Shown one piece after another: positions 55,685 to 63,450 of a DNA stretch of 64,000 nt. A model generated the notes under the pieces. The model saw only the letters and a program-made list of their open reading frames with translations, was not told where the DNA came from and searched no databases. How positions within the stretch are numbered: the stretch's first letter is position 1; every line of letters starts with the position of its first letter. The stretch covers positions 450,773 to 514,772 of the forward strand of contig DASXUQ010000010.1 of the NCBI GenBank assembly GCA_036504735.1, read 5' to 3'. The stretch is from a bacterium. GTDB taxonomy: Bacteria; Electryoneota; RPQS01. The position numbers and the translations under genes are program-made.

Positions 55685-58309
55685 TCACGATGAATGTGTT
55701 GCCGCGCGTGCCCGCCGCTGATTGAACCACTTCAGAGTTTCAAACCAGAGTACGGTGACTACGCCGGCGAACAGGCAGAGAAGAATGTCCTCGAAATGCA
55801 GCGCGTCAAAATGGAACATGTTCCGCAGAAAGGGAACCGAAAGCACCGCAAACAGGAACGTGGCGGCGCCACCGAGTATCCACCACAGGGCGGTGTTCGG
55901 TGTGCGCAGTGTGCTCCAGATCGTGCGCGTCCGCGAGCGGTTGGTCAGAATCAGGCCCAGATTCGCAATGATCATGGTCATGAACGCCATGCCGCGTGCG
56001 TGCAAGTCTCCCTGTCCACTCGCCAAGGCGATCCCGTAAATCGCCAGTACAATCAGCAGGACGCTCGCACCTTGAAGCAAGGCAACAATCAATGACTGAC
56101 GGCTGAACAGCGGCTCCTTGGCCCGGCGGGGGGGACGCTGCATAACGTCCGCTTCCTCCGGCTCTGCTTCAAAAACAATGCTGCACGCCGGGTCGATGAT
56201 GAGTTCCAGAAAGACAATATGCACCGGCAGCAGCGCGAGGGGCCACTTCAAAATGACCGGAATGAGCGACATTCCGGCAATCGGCACGTGCACCGCGAAA
56301 ATGTAGATGATCGATTTTTTGATGTTGTCGAAAATCCGCCGGCCAAGCTTTACCGCCTGAACAATGGAGGAAAAATCATCGTCGAGCAGCACCAGTGCCG
56401 CCGACTCGCGTGCGACATCCGTTCCGCGTCCTCCCATCGCGATCCCGATATGCGCGGACTTCAGCGCCGGCGCATCGTTCACGCCGTCTCCCGTCATGGC
56501 GACAATCTCGCCCGTAGCCTTGAGGGCATTGACAATGCGCAGCTTCTGCTCCGGCACGACCCGCGCGAAAATGTTAACGTCGCAAATCCGCTGCTGCAAC
56601 ACCGCTTCGTCCATCAAATCCAATTCGGGTCCGTTAATGAACAGGTCTGTGTGCTCGAGTCCGATTTGCCGGGCAATGTTCTGCGCCGTGCCGGCGTAGT
56701 CGCCGGTGATCATCACCACTCGAATTCCCGCACTGTAGCACTCCCGTATCGCGGCGGGCACGGTGGGACGGACCGGATCCGCCAGTCCGGCAAGACCCAG
56801 AAATTTGAACTCGAAATCGTGCTGTTGCCCGGGCAGCGTATCCGACCGGAACCGCGCCATGGCCACACCCAGCACTCGCAATCCGTTATCGGCCATGGTC
56901 CGCACGGACACCGACAGATCACGGAGTTGCGCCTCGTCAAAATGGCAAAGGTCGGCAATCGCCTCCGGCGCACCCTTGGCCGCTATCACATAATCCTCAC
57001 CGTCCGGCGACCGCCAGACGTGCGACAGAGCCAGCAAGCTCTTGGACAGGGGGTACTCGCGCACAAGCGTCCAGTCATCGTGGAGATGCTCTGTTTCCGC
57101 CAGATGCTGCAGTCCCAGTTGTCGAATCGCCTTATCCATCGGATCAAACGGATCGGTCTGGCTTGCCAGCACTCCAAACTCGACCAGCATGTGAAAGGCT
57201 TCGGGGAGCGGTTCCGTCAATCCTTGCGGCGACCCGACATCGTGGAATTGCCCATTCGCAAAGATTTCGGCCACAGACATGCGGTTCAGTGTGAGCGTTC
57301 CCGTCTTGTCCACACACAGAACCGTGGCCGAACCCAGCGTCTCAATGGCCGGCACCCGCCGCGTGAGCACCTGCTTCTGCGATATGCGCCAAGCCCCGAG
57401 CGCCAGAAAAATCGTGAGCACGACGGGAATTTCTTCGGGCAGTGTCGCCATTGCCAGGGTGATGCCTGCCAGGAGACCCGTCAGCCAGTCGGCGCGCGTC
57501 AAGCCATACACAACGACCACGAGCACGCACAGGGTTAGTCCGAGGATCGTCAGATTCCGGACAAGCCGTCCGGTTTCCGTGTGCAGATAGGTCTGTTCTT
57601 CACCTACCGACTGCAAGGCCTTGCCGATCTTGCCGATCTCGGTGCGCGGCCCCGTCGACTTCACATCGGCCACGCCGCGTCCCTGTACGATCAGGGTGCT
57701 GGAGTAAACAAAAGGCAGATCGTCACCGCCGGGGCGACTCAGGGGGGCGTCCTGTTCGGCGGCCGCTTTGCGTACGGGAACGGATTCTCCCGTCAGCAGG
57801 GATTCATCCGCGGCAAGGTTGCTGCACCAGACCAGCAGCGCGTCCGCCGGAACGCGGTCCCCTTCCCTCAAAACCAGCATGTCCCCGCGCACAACCTCTC
57901 GTCCCGCGATGCGCCGCTCTTCTCCATCCCGGATGACCAGCGCGCGCGGACTGGACAGATCGCGCAGCGCTTCAAGGGCGCGCTCCGTCTTGCGCTCCTG
58001 ATAAAGCGTGATGCCCATCACCACAAAGACGAAGCCGAGCAGCATGAGGGCTTCTTCCAAGTCCCCCAGCAGCAAATAGATTGTTCCGCATGCGACCAGC
58101 AGCAGGAACATGGGTTCGCGCACGACATCCCACGCAATGGCAAAGATGCTGCGGCGCTTGGAGGAAGGCAACTCATTATACCCTTCTTCCACAAGCCGGC
58201 GCGCCGCCTCTTGCTCGCTGAGGCCGCGTACGGCACGGACGTCAAATTCGGCGGCGCTTCCGTCTATCATCGCGGACGGCAACGTACGGTCCTCGACTGT
58301 ATTAACCAT
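55685..58309 (-). CDS. Cation-translocating P-type ATPase (P2-like)
   Basis: An ion-pumping ATPase of 874 residues from ATG 58309, preceded by CGGAGG; an upstream start would add nine residues. It has the N-terminal cation-ATPase domain, the actuator TGES (173-176), phosphorylated Asp334 (CVDKTGTLT), KGAPEAI in the nucleotide domain and TGDGVNDAPALK. Membrane segment 4 reads PEEIPVV (291-297) rather than the PEGLP of Ca2+ and Na+/K+ pumps, and segment 6 has ELIIDPACSIVFE. It lacks N-terminal heavy-metal domains. Ca2+ or another divalent cation is plausible, but the ion cannot be assigned. It sits between prmC and the SSP411-like gene. Confidence 0.9.
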   Translation of the reverse strand: MVNTVEDRTLPSAMIDGSAAEFDVRAVRGLSEQEAARRLVEEGYNELPSSKRRSIFAIAWDVVREPMFLLLVACGTIYLLLGDLEEALMLLGFVFVVMGITLYQERKTERALEALRDLSSPRALVIRDGEERRIAGREVVRGDMLVLREGDRVPADALLVWCSNLAADESLLTGESVPVRKAAAEQDAPLSRPGGDDLPFVYSSTLIVQGRGVADVKSTGPRTEIGKIGKALQSVGEEQTYLHTETGRLVRNLTILGLTLCVLVVVVYGLTRADWLTGLLAGITLAMATLPEEIPVVLTIFLALGAWRISQKQVLTRRVPAIETLGSATVLCVDKTGTLTLNRMSVAEIFANGQFHDVGSPQGLTEPLPEAFHMLVEFGVLASQTDPFDPMDKAIRQLGLQHLAETEHLHDDWTLVREYPLSKSLLALSHVWRSPDGEDYVIAAKGAPEAIADLCHFDEAQLRDLSVSVRTMADNGLRVLGVAMARFRSDTLPGQQHDFEFKFLGLAGLADPVRPTVPAAIRECYSAGIRVVMITGDYAGTAQNIARQIGLEHTDLFINGPELDLMDEAVLQQRICDVNIFARVVPEQKLRIVNALKATGEIVAMTGDGVNDAPALKSAHIGIAMGGRGTDVARESAALVLLDDDFSSIVQAVKLGRRIFDNIKKSIIYIFAVHVPIAGMSLIPVILKWPLALLPVHIVFLELIIDPACSIVFEAEPEEADVMQRPPRRAKEPLFSRQSLIVALLQGASVLLIVLAIYGIALASGQGDLHARGMAFMTMIIANLGLILTNRSRTRTIWSTLRTPNTALWWILGGAATFLFAVLSVPFLRNMFHFDALHFEDILLCLFAGVVTVLWFETLKWFNQRRARAATHSS

Positions 58310-58390
58310 AGGGGCCTCCGTCTGGCCGGGCCGCAAAGGCCGCGGTCCGCACGGGAAGAGAAAGCAGGTTCAGAGCCGCGGGGCGGCTCG

Positions 58391-59299
58391 TTATGGCATA
58401 AGGATGGTTGATGATTGCTCCAGCGAAAGTCTGCCCGTTACGATACGCGGCAACCCCGCGATGTCCTGTCGAACGGAAACAGAAGTCAAGGCAGGTTGAA
58501 GGATCTCCGCCACGGCGCGTCCTTGCGTCGAGCCGATTTCCACGGCCAGCAGTCCGTCTGGACGGAGCAGGGTAGGGAGGAGTCCGGCAATTTTTCGATA
58601 GAATGCCAGCCCGTTATCCGCCGCGACCAACGCGTGTTTGGCCTCGTGGTCGCGCACTTCAGGGTCCAACCCGGCGAATTCGCTTTCGGAAATGTACGGC
58701 GGGTTGGACACCATCACGTCGTACGGCGGCGAAAGCAGCGTGATAAACCGTTCCGAAAAAACATCGGCCAGAATTCCCTGCACTCGCTCGCCGACTCCGT
58801 TGGCCTCGGCATTGCGACTTGTACAGCGCACGGCCTCAAAATCGATATCTACCGCGTCGACGGTCAGGGTCGGCACGCGGGCGGCGATGGCTACGGACAG
58901 ACATCCGGTGCCTGATCCGATATCCAACATCCGCAGGGGAGTCCCAGCCGGAAGCTTCGAAATTTCACTCGCCACCCAATCGGCAAGTTCCTCTGTTTCC
59001 TGACGGGGAATCAGCAGACCGGGGAAGACGTCCAATGTCACGCCGCAAAATTCCACCGCGCCCAAAATGAGCTGCAACGGTTCGCGGCGCGCCCGGCGGC
59101 GCATCAGGTCGCGGAAGGCGGCCACCTGTTCGGCAGAAAGCGGCCGGTCGAACTGCAAATACAAATCAATCCGCGCCAGCCCCATGACCTTGCCCAGCAT
59201 CGCCTCGGCGTTACGCCGCGGGCTCTCGATGCCTTTCTCCTCAAGATAGCGGTGCGCGGTTTTCAAAATCTCCATGAGCGTCCAAACCTGATCGCTCAT
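58391..59299 (-). CDS. prmC: Peptide chain release factor glutamine methyltransferase
   Basis: Methylates the Gln of the GGQ motif in release factors; 302 residues. The N-terminal helical domain (DLYLQFDRPLSAEQVAAFRD) is followed by LIPRQETEEL, the SAM motif LDIGSGTGCLSVA (about 125-137) and the substrate motif NPPYI (199-203). It overlaps prfA, its substrate gene, by four bases. Confidence 0.95.
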   Translation of the reverse strand: MSDQVWTLMEILKTAHRYLEEKGIESPRRNAEAMLGKVMGLARIDLYLQFDRPLSAEQVAAFRDLMRRRARREPLQLILGAVEFCGVTLDVFPGLLIPRQETEELADWVASEISKLPAGTPLRMLDIGSGTGCLSVAIAARVPTLTVDAVDIDFEAVRCTSRNAEANGVGERVQGILADVFSERFITLLSPPYDVMVSNPPYISESEFAGLDPEVRDHEAKHALVAADNGLAFYRKIAGLLPTLLRPDGLLAVEIGSTQGRAVAEILQPALTSVSVRQDIAGLPRIVTGRLSLEQSSTILMP

Positions 59300-60375
59300 T
59301 TTGCCGCGGCCTCGGCTCCCTGCTCCAGTTTCCGCGTTCGATCATCGATCCTTAGCCCTTCGATGATCTCGTTCAAATCCCCTTCCATCACCTTGTCCAG
59401 CTTGTAGAGCGTCAGGTCGATGCGGTGATCCGTTATCCGGTTCTGGGGGAAATTGTAGGTGCGGATCTTCTCCGAACGGTCGCCCGAGCCCACCTGGCTC
59501 TTGCGGTTGGCGGAAATTTTGGATGCTTCCTCTTCGCGGGTCTTGGCCAGCAGACGCGAGGCAAGCAGTTTCATCGCCTTCGCCTTGTTCTTGAGCTGCG
59601 AGCGCTCGTCCTGAATCGCGACCACCAGGCCCGTGGGCAAATGGGTGATCCGAATGGCCGACTCGGTACGGTTGACATGCTGTCCGCCTGCGCCGGATGC
59701 CCGGTAGGTGTCAATCTTCAGATCCTCGGGGCGAAGATGTACGTCCTTCTCTTCGGCCTCGGGAAGTACGGCCACCGTCGCCGCTGAAGTATGGACTCTC
59801 CCTTGTGATTCGGTTGCGGGAACGCGCTGTACGCGGTGTGTCCCGCTCTCCCACTTCAGGGTGCCATAGACCGCATGCCCCCGCACTTCCACAATCACTT
59901 CCTTGATTCCGCCTGCTTCGGCTTCGGACAAAGAAACGGGCTCCCACTTCCAACGCCTTAGTTCAGCGAACTTCATGTACATCCGGTAAAGATCAGCGGC
60001 AAACAGAGCCGCCTCTTCACCGCCCGTCCCCGCTCGGATTTCGAGGATTGCGTTGAGTTCGTCCGCCTCATCCTTGGGCAGCAGCAGAGTCTTTATTTCC
60101 TCGGAAATGCCATGCAGTTCCTGATTCAAGCGTGTGATTTCTTCCTGCGCCAAATCTCTCAGCTCAGACTCGGACACTTCCACCATTTGCTTGGCCTGCT
60201 CAAGCTGGTCGCTGAGCATGTGGAAGTGCTCGATGCGCTCGACGAGAGGCGTGAGGTCCTTGATCTCCTTTAATAGAGGCATAGATGCCGCCGGATCAAG
60301 AGAAATCTCCGGTTTAGCCAGTTCGTCGTTCAGTCGGCGGTGCTTCTCGAGAATGCTATCTAAATTATTGATCAT
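59296..60375 (-). CDS. prfA: Peptide chain release factor 1
   Basis: Recognises UAA and UAG stop codons; 359 residues, normal length. It has AGTGGEEAALFAADLYRMY, the codon-recognition tripeptide PAT (186-188), GGQ at 230-232 (ASGAGGQHVNRTESA) and the ending IDDRTRKLEQ. It is the first gene of the minus-strand cluster. rpmE, often upstream of prfA, is absent. Confidence 0.97.
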   Translation of the reverse strand: MINNLDSILEKHRRLNDELAKPEISLDPAASMPLLKEIKDLTPLVERIEHFHMLSDQLEQAKQMVEVSESELRDLAQEEITRLNQELHGISEEIKTLLLPKDEADELNAILEIRAGTGGEEAALFAADLYRMYMKFAELRRWKWEPVSLSEAEAGGIKEVIVEVRGHAVYGTLKWESGTHRVQRVPATESQGRVHTSAATVAVLPEAEEKDVHLRPEDLKIDTYRASGAGGQHVNRTESAIRITHLPTGLVVAIQDERSQLKNKAKAMKLLASRLLAKTREEEASKISANRKSQVGSGDRSEKIRTYNFPQNRITDHRIDLTLYKLDKVMEGDLNEIIEGLRIDDRTRKLEQGAEAAAK

Positions 60376-60663
60376 GCGTGTGTTATCTCAAGTCCCCGGC
60401 GCTTCGCGGGGCGTTTTCCTTAGACTGATGCCAAGAATACTGGTTAAACGATGGGGCCAATTCAAAGTCTCCGTCGCCATTTCGCCAATACAGAATATAG
60501 CCAAATTGGCTGGACATTTCAACGGAAGAGTGGGAGTGGACCAGCGGCTCGAGCTTTCGACTATAACTTTATTACTCTTACCCAGATAACCTTCCGTGAG
60601 TTTCCTTTTGGATAAACGTGTCTTCAATGAACGTACCGGGTCTCGCCGTGGATATGTGGATAA
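60376..60663. other. Divergent intergenic region
   Basis: About 290 bases between prfA (leftward) and the palindrome and promoter of the octaproline-repeat gene (rightward). A short GC-rich hairpin (CCCCG with CGGGG, about 60393-60410) lies in the prfA leader. TATAGT on the minus strand (about 60556-60561) is a weak -10 candidate for prfA. A 79-codon TTG-start frame on the minus strand (60388-60627) resembles nothing known. Confidence 0.4.
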
Positions 60664-60681
60664 CTTTAAGAATTCTTAAAG
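60664..60681. promoter_or_regulatory. Perfect 18-bp palindrome, candidate operator
   Basis: CTTTAAGAATTCTTAAAG is its own reverse complement over all 18 bases. Its centre lies about 61.5 bases upstream of the start expected from the promoter at 60698-60727, the position typical of class I activator sites. The palindrome is seen directly; the binding protein and activity are inference. Confidence 0.55.
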
Positions 60682-60697
60682 CATTAGTAGAAATTGC

Positions 60698-60727
60698 TTG
60701 ACTTTTTTATCGGTGGCGTGTTATATT
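60698..60727 (+). promoter_or_regulatory. Sigma70-type promoter for the octaproline-repeat gene
   Basis: TTGACT (60698-60703), an 18-base spacer and TATATT (60722-60727); TTATAT one base earlier gives a 17-base spacer. A transcript start near 60734 would leave a leader of about 60 bases with GGAGG seven bases before the ATG. Confidence 0.65.
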
Positions 60728-60795
60728 GTCTGCGGATTCGTAAGTGGCGTTTCGATTTCGGGTCTTTGACTATGTGCACATTCCGGAGGTCCACG

Positions 60796-61113
60796 ATGAA
60801 GAAACTTTTAGCTTTGGTTGTTCTGTTTGCTTTTGCAACCAGCATGGCGGGCACGTGTTTTGCGTTCGTTCCGAGCGTAGCTGGTGCCGGTACTCCCGGT
60901 GTCGTGCGACCGGTGTCGGGCATTTTGCCGGTTCTCCCTCCGCCTCCTCCACCTCCGCCGAGCAAAATCGGTAATGGTGATCAGACGACGGGGATTTTGC
61001 CGGTGCTCCCGCCTCCTCCGCCGCCCCCACCGTCGAAGGTAGGAAATGGTGATCAGACGACGGGTATCCTTCCGGTTCTCCCGCCGCCTCCGCCGCCTCC
61101 GCCCTCGAAGTAA
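60796..61113 (+). CDS. Secreted octaproline tandem-repeat protein, unknown function
   Basis: A 105-residue protein from ATG 60796, with GGAGG at the right distance. A Sec signal peptide (MKKLLALVVLFAFATSMAG, cleavage probably after Ala at TCFA) leaves about 83 residues. These contain two full 24-residue repeats and a third cut after 16: GILPVLPPPPPPPPSK followed by (I/V)GNGDQTT. Repeats start at 60919, 60991 and 61063 (72 bases each). The amino acids are almost identical but the proline codons differ freely between copies. Eight prolines in a row would need EF-P for efficient translation. The N-terminal frame is open to 60694, but the upstream part lies within the promoter. No family was recognised. 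Confidence 0.8.
   Translation: MKKLLALVVLFAFATSMAGTCFAFVPSVAGAGTPGVVRPVSGILPVLPPPPPPPPSKIGNGDQTTGILPVLPPPPPPPPSKVGNGDQTTGILPVLPPPPPPPPSK
60919..61110 (+). repeat. 72-base coding tandem repeat (2.7 copies)
   Basis: Copies at 60919-60990, 60991-61062 and 61063-61110 (last copy partial). Each encodes GILPVL, eight prolines and SK; the two full copies continue with a GNGDQTT spacer. Differences between copies are nearly all synonymous; one changes Ile to Val. Confidence 0.9.
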
Positions 61114-61146
61114 GATCCAGGAAACTTTTCGTTTCTGGCAAATAGG

Positions 61147-61198
61147 ACCGCAGCACCAGCCACGTCACCGTGGAGGTGCTGGTGGTTCTTTTTGTTTT
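61147..61198 (+). terminator. Terminator-like hairpin overlapping the next start region
   Basis: AGCACC-ag-CCACG (61152-61164) pairs with CGTGG-a-GGTGCT (61169-61180) around TCAC, with a possible lower ACC/GGT extension, followed by TCTTTTTGTTTT. It starts 33 bases after the octaproline-gene stop. Its descending arm contains GGAGG (61172-61176), the best ribosome-binding site of the next gene, so the hairpin may also hide that site. Confidence 0.65.
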
Positions 61199-62186
61199 GT
61201 ATGCGGCAGGGATTGCCGGTTTGCTCGGCTATACCCTGCTCTTTTTGCCGTTGCCCATACTTGATTCGAACCTTGGCTTCGTCCTGAACATCGTCCAGTT
61301 CGGTTTTTTGTCGCTCCTGAGTTTTCTGGCTTACCGCCAGGAAAAACACTTCAGGAGCGTTTTCTTTCAATTCTGGATCCTGTTTGCCCTGATCGCCGTC
61401 TCGGCACCCGTGTTATATCATATCACCTACTGGAATGGCCCTACGGCGGCTTCCATTGCGTATATGTATGAGACCAGCGCGGTCCATGCTCTGTTTCTGT
61501 GGGCGGCAGCCAAAATCCTGTTCACGTACGTGTTTCATGATGAAAAGCGCTGGGCGATCAACCTGCTGGCATCTCTGGTTGTTTTGCCCACATGCGCCTG
61601 GTTGTTTTGGCCCTATTGGTGGTCGCCCCGCTCGTTGTGGTTTGAGCCCACCGCCGTAAGTGCAGACACCTTCTACAATCCCATCCTGCATGCCGCGCTG
61701 GTGGTGAACATATTATCCCTGCTGATGCTGATGGCATTCTTTCTGCACAAGTTACGGACAGATCGACCGATTGGTGTATTTGCTGACACGTTACTCTTTC
61801 TGTTCGGAATGCTATACCTGATTGATGCGGTCGAGATCGTGTCGAGGGTAAAGAGCGTCGAACTGCTCAACATGACACAGTGGGCCAACAGCGTCATTGC
61901 GGTTGTGGCGATCATCACACTGCTTCTGAGACTGAAGTTCAAATCACAAACCATCGCGCACTACTATGAGTCCCAATGCCTATCTCACAATCCTAACGTT
62001 GGCCGCCGCGTCGGTATCTTTGATCGCGTTATCATATGGTGTTTTTTTGATCCGGAGAAGGTTGGCAAACGGATATTCCTTGGGGCGGGTCGGCAAGCGA
62101 TGACGGTGAAGCGGACCTCCCCCAGAGTTCGCGCGCCCATAGCGGGAAAGACAAGTAACTTACGTCAAGACTCGATGACTGAGTAA
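61182..62186 (+). CDS. Polytopic membrane protein, unknown function
   Basis: A protein of about 334 residues with seven to eight membrane helices in its first 270, for example GFVLNIVQFGFLSLLSFLA, FWILFALIAVSAPVLYHI, WAINLLASLVVLPTCAWLFW and SVIAVVAIITLLLRLKF. GTG 61182 is preferred because GGAGG lies five bases upstream; GTG 61170 is in frame. A helix layout followed by a short cytoplasmic tail recalls membrane sensor modules, but no partner domain is attached. The last 70 residues are basic and low in resemblance to any fold, and overlap a better-looking small frame (61966-62103). The downstream gene, 23 bases on, is a degenerate NtrC-type AAA+ protein. Confidence 0.65.
   Translation: MVLFVLYAAGIAGLLGYTLLFLPLPILDSNLGFVLNIVQFGFLSLLSFLAYRQEKHFRSVFFQFWILFALIAVSAPVLYHITYWNGPTAASIAYMYETSAVHALFLWAAAKILFTYVFHDEKRWAINLLASLVVLPTCAWLFWPYWWSPRSLWFEPTAVSADTFYNPILHAALVVNILSLLMLMAFFLHKLRTDRPIGVFADTLLFLFGMLYLIDAVEIVSRVKSVELLNMTQWANSVIAVVAIITLLLRLKFKSQTIAHYYESQCLSHNPNVGRRVGIFDRVIIWCFFDPEKVGKRIFLGAGRQAMTVKRTSPRVRAPIAGKTSNLRQDSMTE
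61966..62103 (+). CDS. Possible 45-residue single-pass membrane micro-protein
   Basis: An overlapping frame, MSPNAYLTILTLAAASVSLI then ALSYGVFLIRRRLANGYSL and GRVGKR, 45 codons from ATG 61966. It has one clear membrane helix and a positively charged C-terminus, as real single-pass micro-proteins do. It lies inside the 3' end of the larger membrane-protein frame. No strong ribosome-binding site precedes it, so coupling or a frameshift in the larger gene are both possible. Confidence 0.35.
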   Translation: MSPNAYLTILTLAAASVSLIALSYGVFLIRRRLANGYSLGRVGKR

Positions 62187-62209
62187 TGAAGCGGATTTAG
62201 GAGATAAAC

Positions 62210-63073
62210 ATGGAAAGCAGACGACTGGACATCCGGCACACCTTTGAAACGGTCATCGCCAACAGCAGTGCGATGCGCCAGGTGGTGGCGACGGCGAAGC
62301 GGTTGGCTGCTGACAGCCGGCCCACCTTTGTGGACGGCGCAGAAGGAACAGGCCGCAAGTTCATGGCCCGGGTCATGCATCAGGAAGGCCCGCGCAGCGC
62401 CCATCCCATCGTGACGGTGAGATGCGATCTGCTGACCGTGAACGTGTTGGATCGAACGCTCTTCGGGGATGAGCGCACGGGGACCGTCGGAAAGTTCGAA
62501 GAGTCCGCCGATGGCACGCTGCTGCTCACCGATCTCGAGGATCTCAACCCGGTCTCTCAGGAGAGACTGAATAAGGTTCTGGAGCTCGGACGATTCACCA
62601 CCGGCGATTATGAGACCCGCATCATTACCAGCCGCCTGATTTCTACAGGCAACCGTTCCGAGATCGAAAAGCTGATGCAATCGGGCCAGTTCTCGCAGCC
62701 GCTGTTCGCGCGGCTCACCGAGACCACCCTGTGTCTGCCGAGTCTGTCCGAGCGGCACCAGGACATCCCCGATCTTGTGGTCAATGTGCTGCGGGAACTG
62801 TCGTCGCGCGAACGCATCGAAATGCCGGCGGTACCGTATCACTATATGGAATTGCTGATGAACGTGGCCTGGCCGGAGAACGTGCGCCAACTGCGCAACC
62901 ACATCGAAAGTGTGATGGTGCTCTCCGGCGGCGAGTTCAATCCCGAGATCATCCGCGAACACTTCGTCCCCGAAGGCACGCCGGCCACGATCAAGGGCGC
63001 ATTCCAAACCCTGCTGAGCAAACTGCGCGTGACTGCCGCCGAACCGACGATGGCGGTGAATCACAACCGATAA
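62210..63073 (+). CDS. Degenerate NtrC-family AAA+ domain protein
   Basis: A 287-residue protein aligned along the sigma54-interaction (NtrC-type AAA+) domain, with TAGGAGA before its ATG. The fold landmarks are kept: LFGDE, DGTLLLTDLEDL, LPSLSERHQDIPDLV and NVAWPENVRQLRNHIE. The functional motifs are lost. Walker A reads GAEGTGRK (43-50), with Arg replacing the Lys. The GAFTGA loop is deleted between LFGDE and GKFEES. Walker B Asp-Glu is Thr107-Asp108. The arginine-finger segment FREDL is FSQPL. No receiver domain and no Fis-type HTH are present. It is probably neither an ATPase nor a sigma54 activator. A terminator follows. Confidence 0.82.
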   Translation: MESRRLDIRHTFETVIANSSAMRQVVATAKRLAADSRPTFVDGAEGTGRKFMARVMHQEGPRSAHPIVTVRCDLLTVNVLDRTLFGDERTGTVGKFEESADGTLLLTDLEDLNPVSQERLNKVLELGRFTTGDYETRIITSRLISTGNRSEIEKLMQSGQFSQPLFARLTETTLCLPSLSERHQDIPDLVVNVLRELSSRERIEMPAVPYHYMELLMNVAWPENVRQLRNHIESVMVLSGGEFNPEIIREHFVPEGTPATIKGAFQTLLSKLRVTAAEPTMAVNHNR

Positions 63074-63102
63074 CTTCCTGCGGTCAAATCAGGATCGCGA
63101 AG

Positions 63103-63135
63103 AGCCGCCGGCCCCGAAAGGGTTGGCGGCTTTTT
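63103..63135 (+). terminator. Intrinsic terminator after the AAA+ gene
   Basis: AGCCGCC (63103-63109) pairs with GGCGGCT (63125-63131), extended by two G-T wobbles and CCC/GGG around CGAAA, then TTTTT. Confidence 0.88.
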
Positions 63136-63292
63136 CATATAATGAAGAACGGATGACTCGAGACCAGAGACTTGAGACTTGGTTGGACTTCACCTTGCCT
63201 TGGGTGCAAAAGGGGCTTCTTAACAGGAAAATGTTTTTGTACCGAACGAACTCCGTTACCTTAGGAAAATGCTGAAATTCACCCCCATCTAA

Positions 63293-63315
63293 CTTCCCCC
63301 ACAACGTGGGGGAAG
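63293..63315. repeat. Perfect 10-bp hairpin
   Basis: CTTCCCCCAC, an AAC loop, GTGGGGGAAG. No T-run follows. Confidence 0.6.
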
Positions 63316-63376
63316 GACTTCAGCCTGCTGCGGGGGATGAAGCTTGAGCGTCGCGGCGGACCTGTGCTTCGCCGCG

Positions 63377-63401
63377 GCATGCGTCATGGGAGTTCGCATG
63401 C
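63377..63401. repeat. Hairpin with 7-bp stem
   Basis: GCATGCG (63377-63383) pairs with CGCATGC (63395-63401) around an 11-base loop containing GGGA, the same tetranucleotide as the loop of the hairpin at 63486. Confidence 0.5.
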
Positions 63402-63450
63402 CCGGCTAAGGCAGGAGGATGCATGGCGCTTTTCTGCTCCCACGCCCACT

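Noticed and set aside
60390..60416. GC-rich hairpin followed by CGTTTT near the prfA start, as a plus-strand terminator
   Set aside because: No plus-strand gene ends before it; the stem is only 5 bp. It is more likely part of the prfA leader.
60388..60627. A 79-codon minus-strand frame ahead of prfA
   Set aside because: TTG start without ribosome-binding site, no resemblance to rpmE or any family, composition like intergenic DNA.
61262..61276. GGTTCGAATC on the minus strand, resembling a tRNA T-loop
   Set aside because: The flanks do not form a T-stem or acceptor stem, and the site lies in the coding part of the membrane-protein gene.
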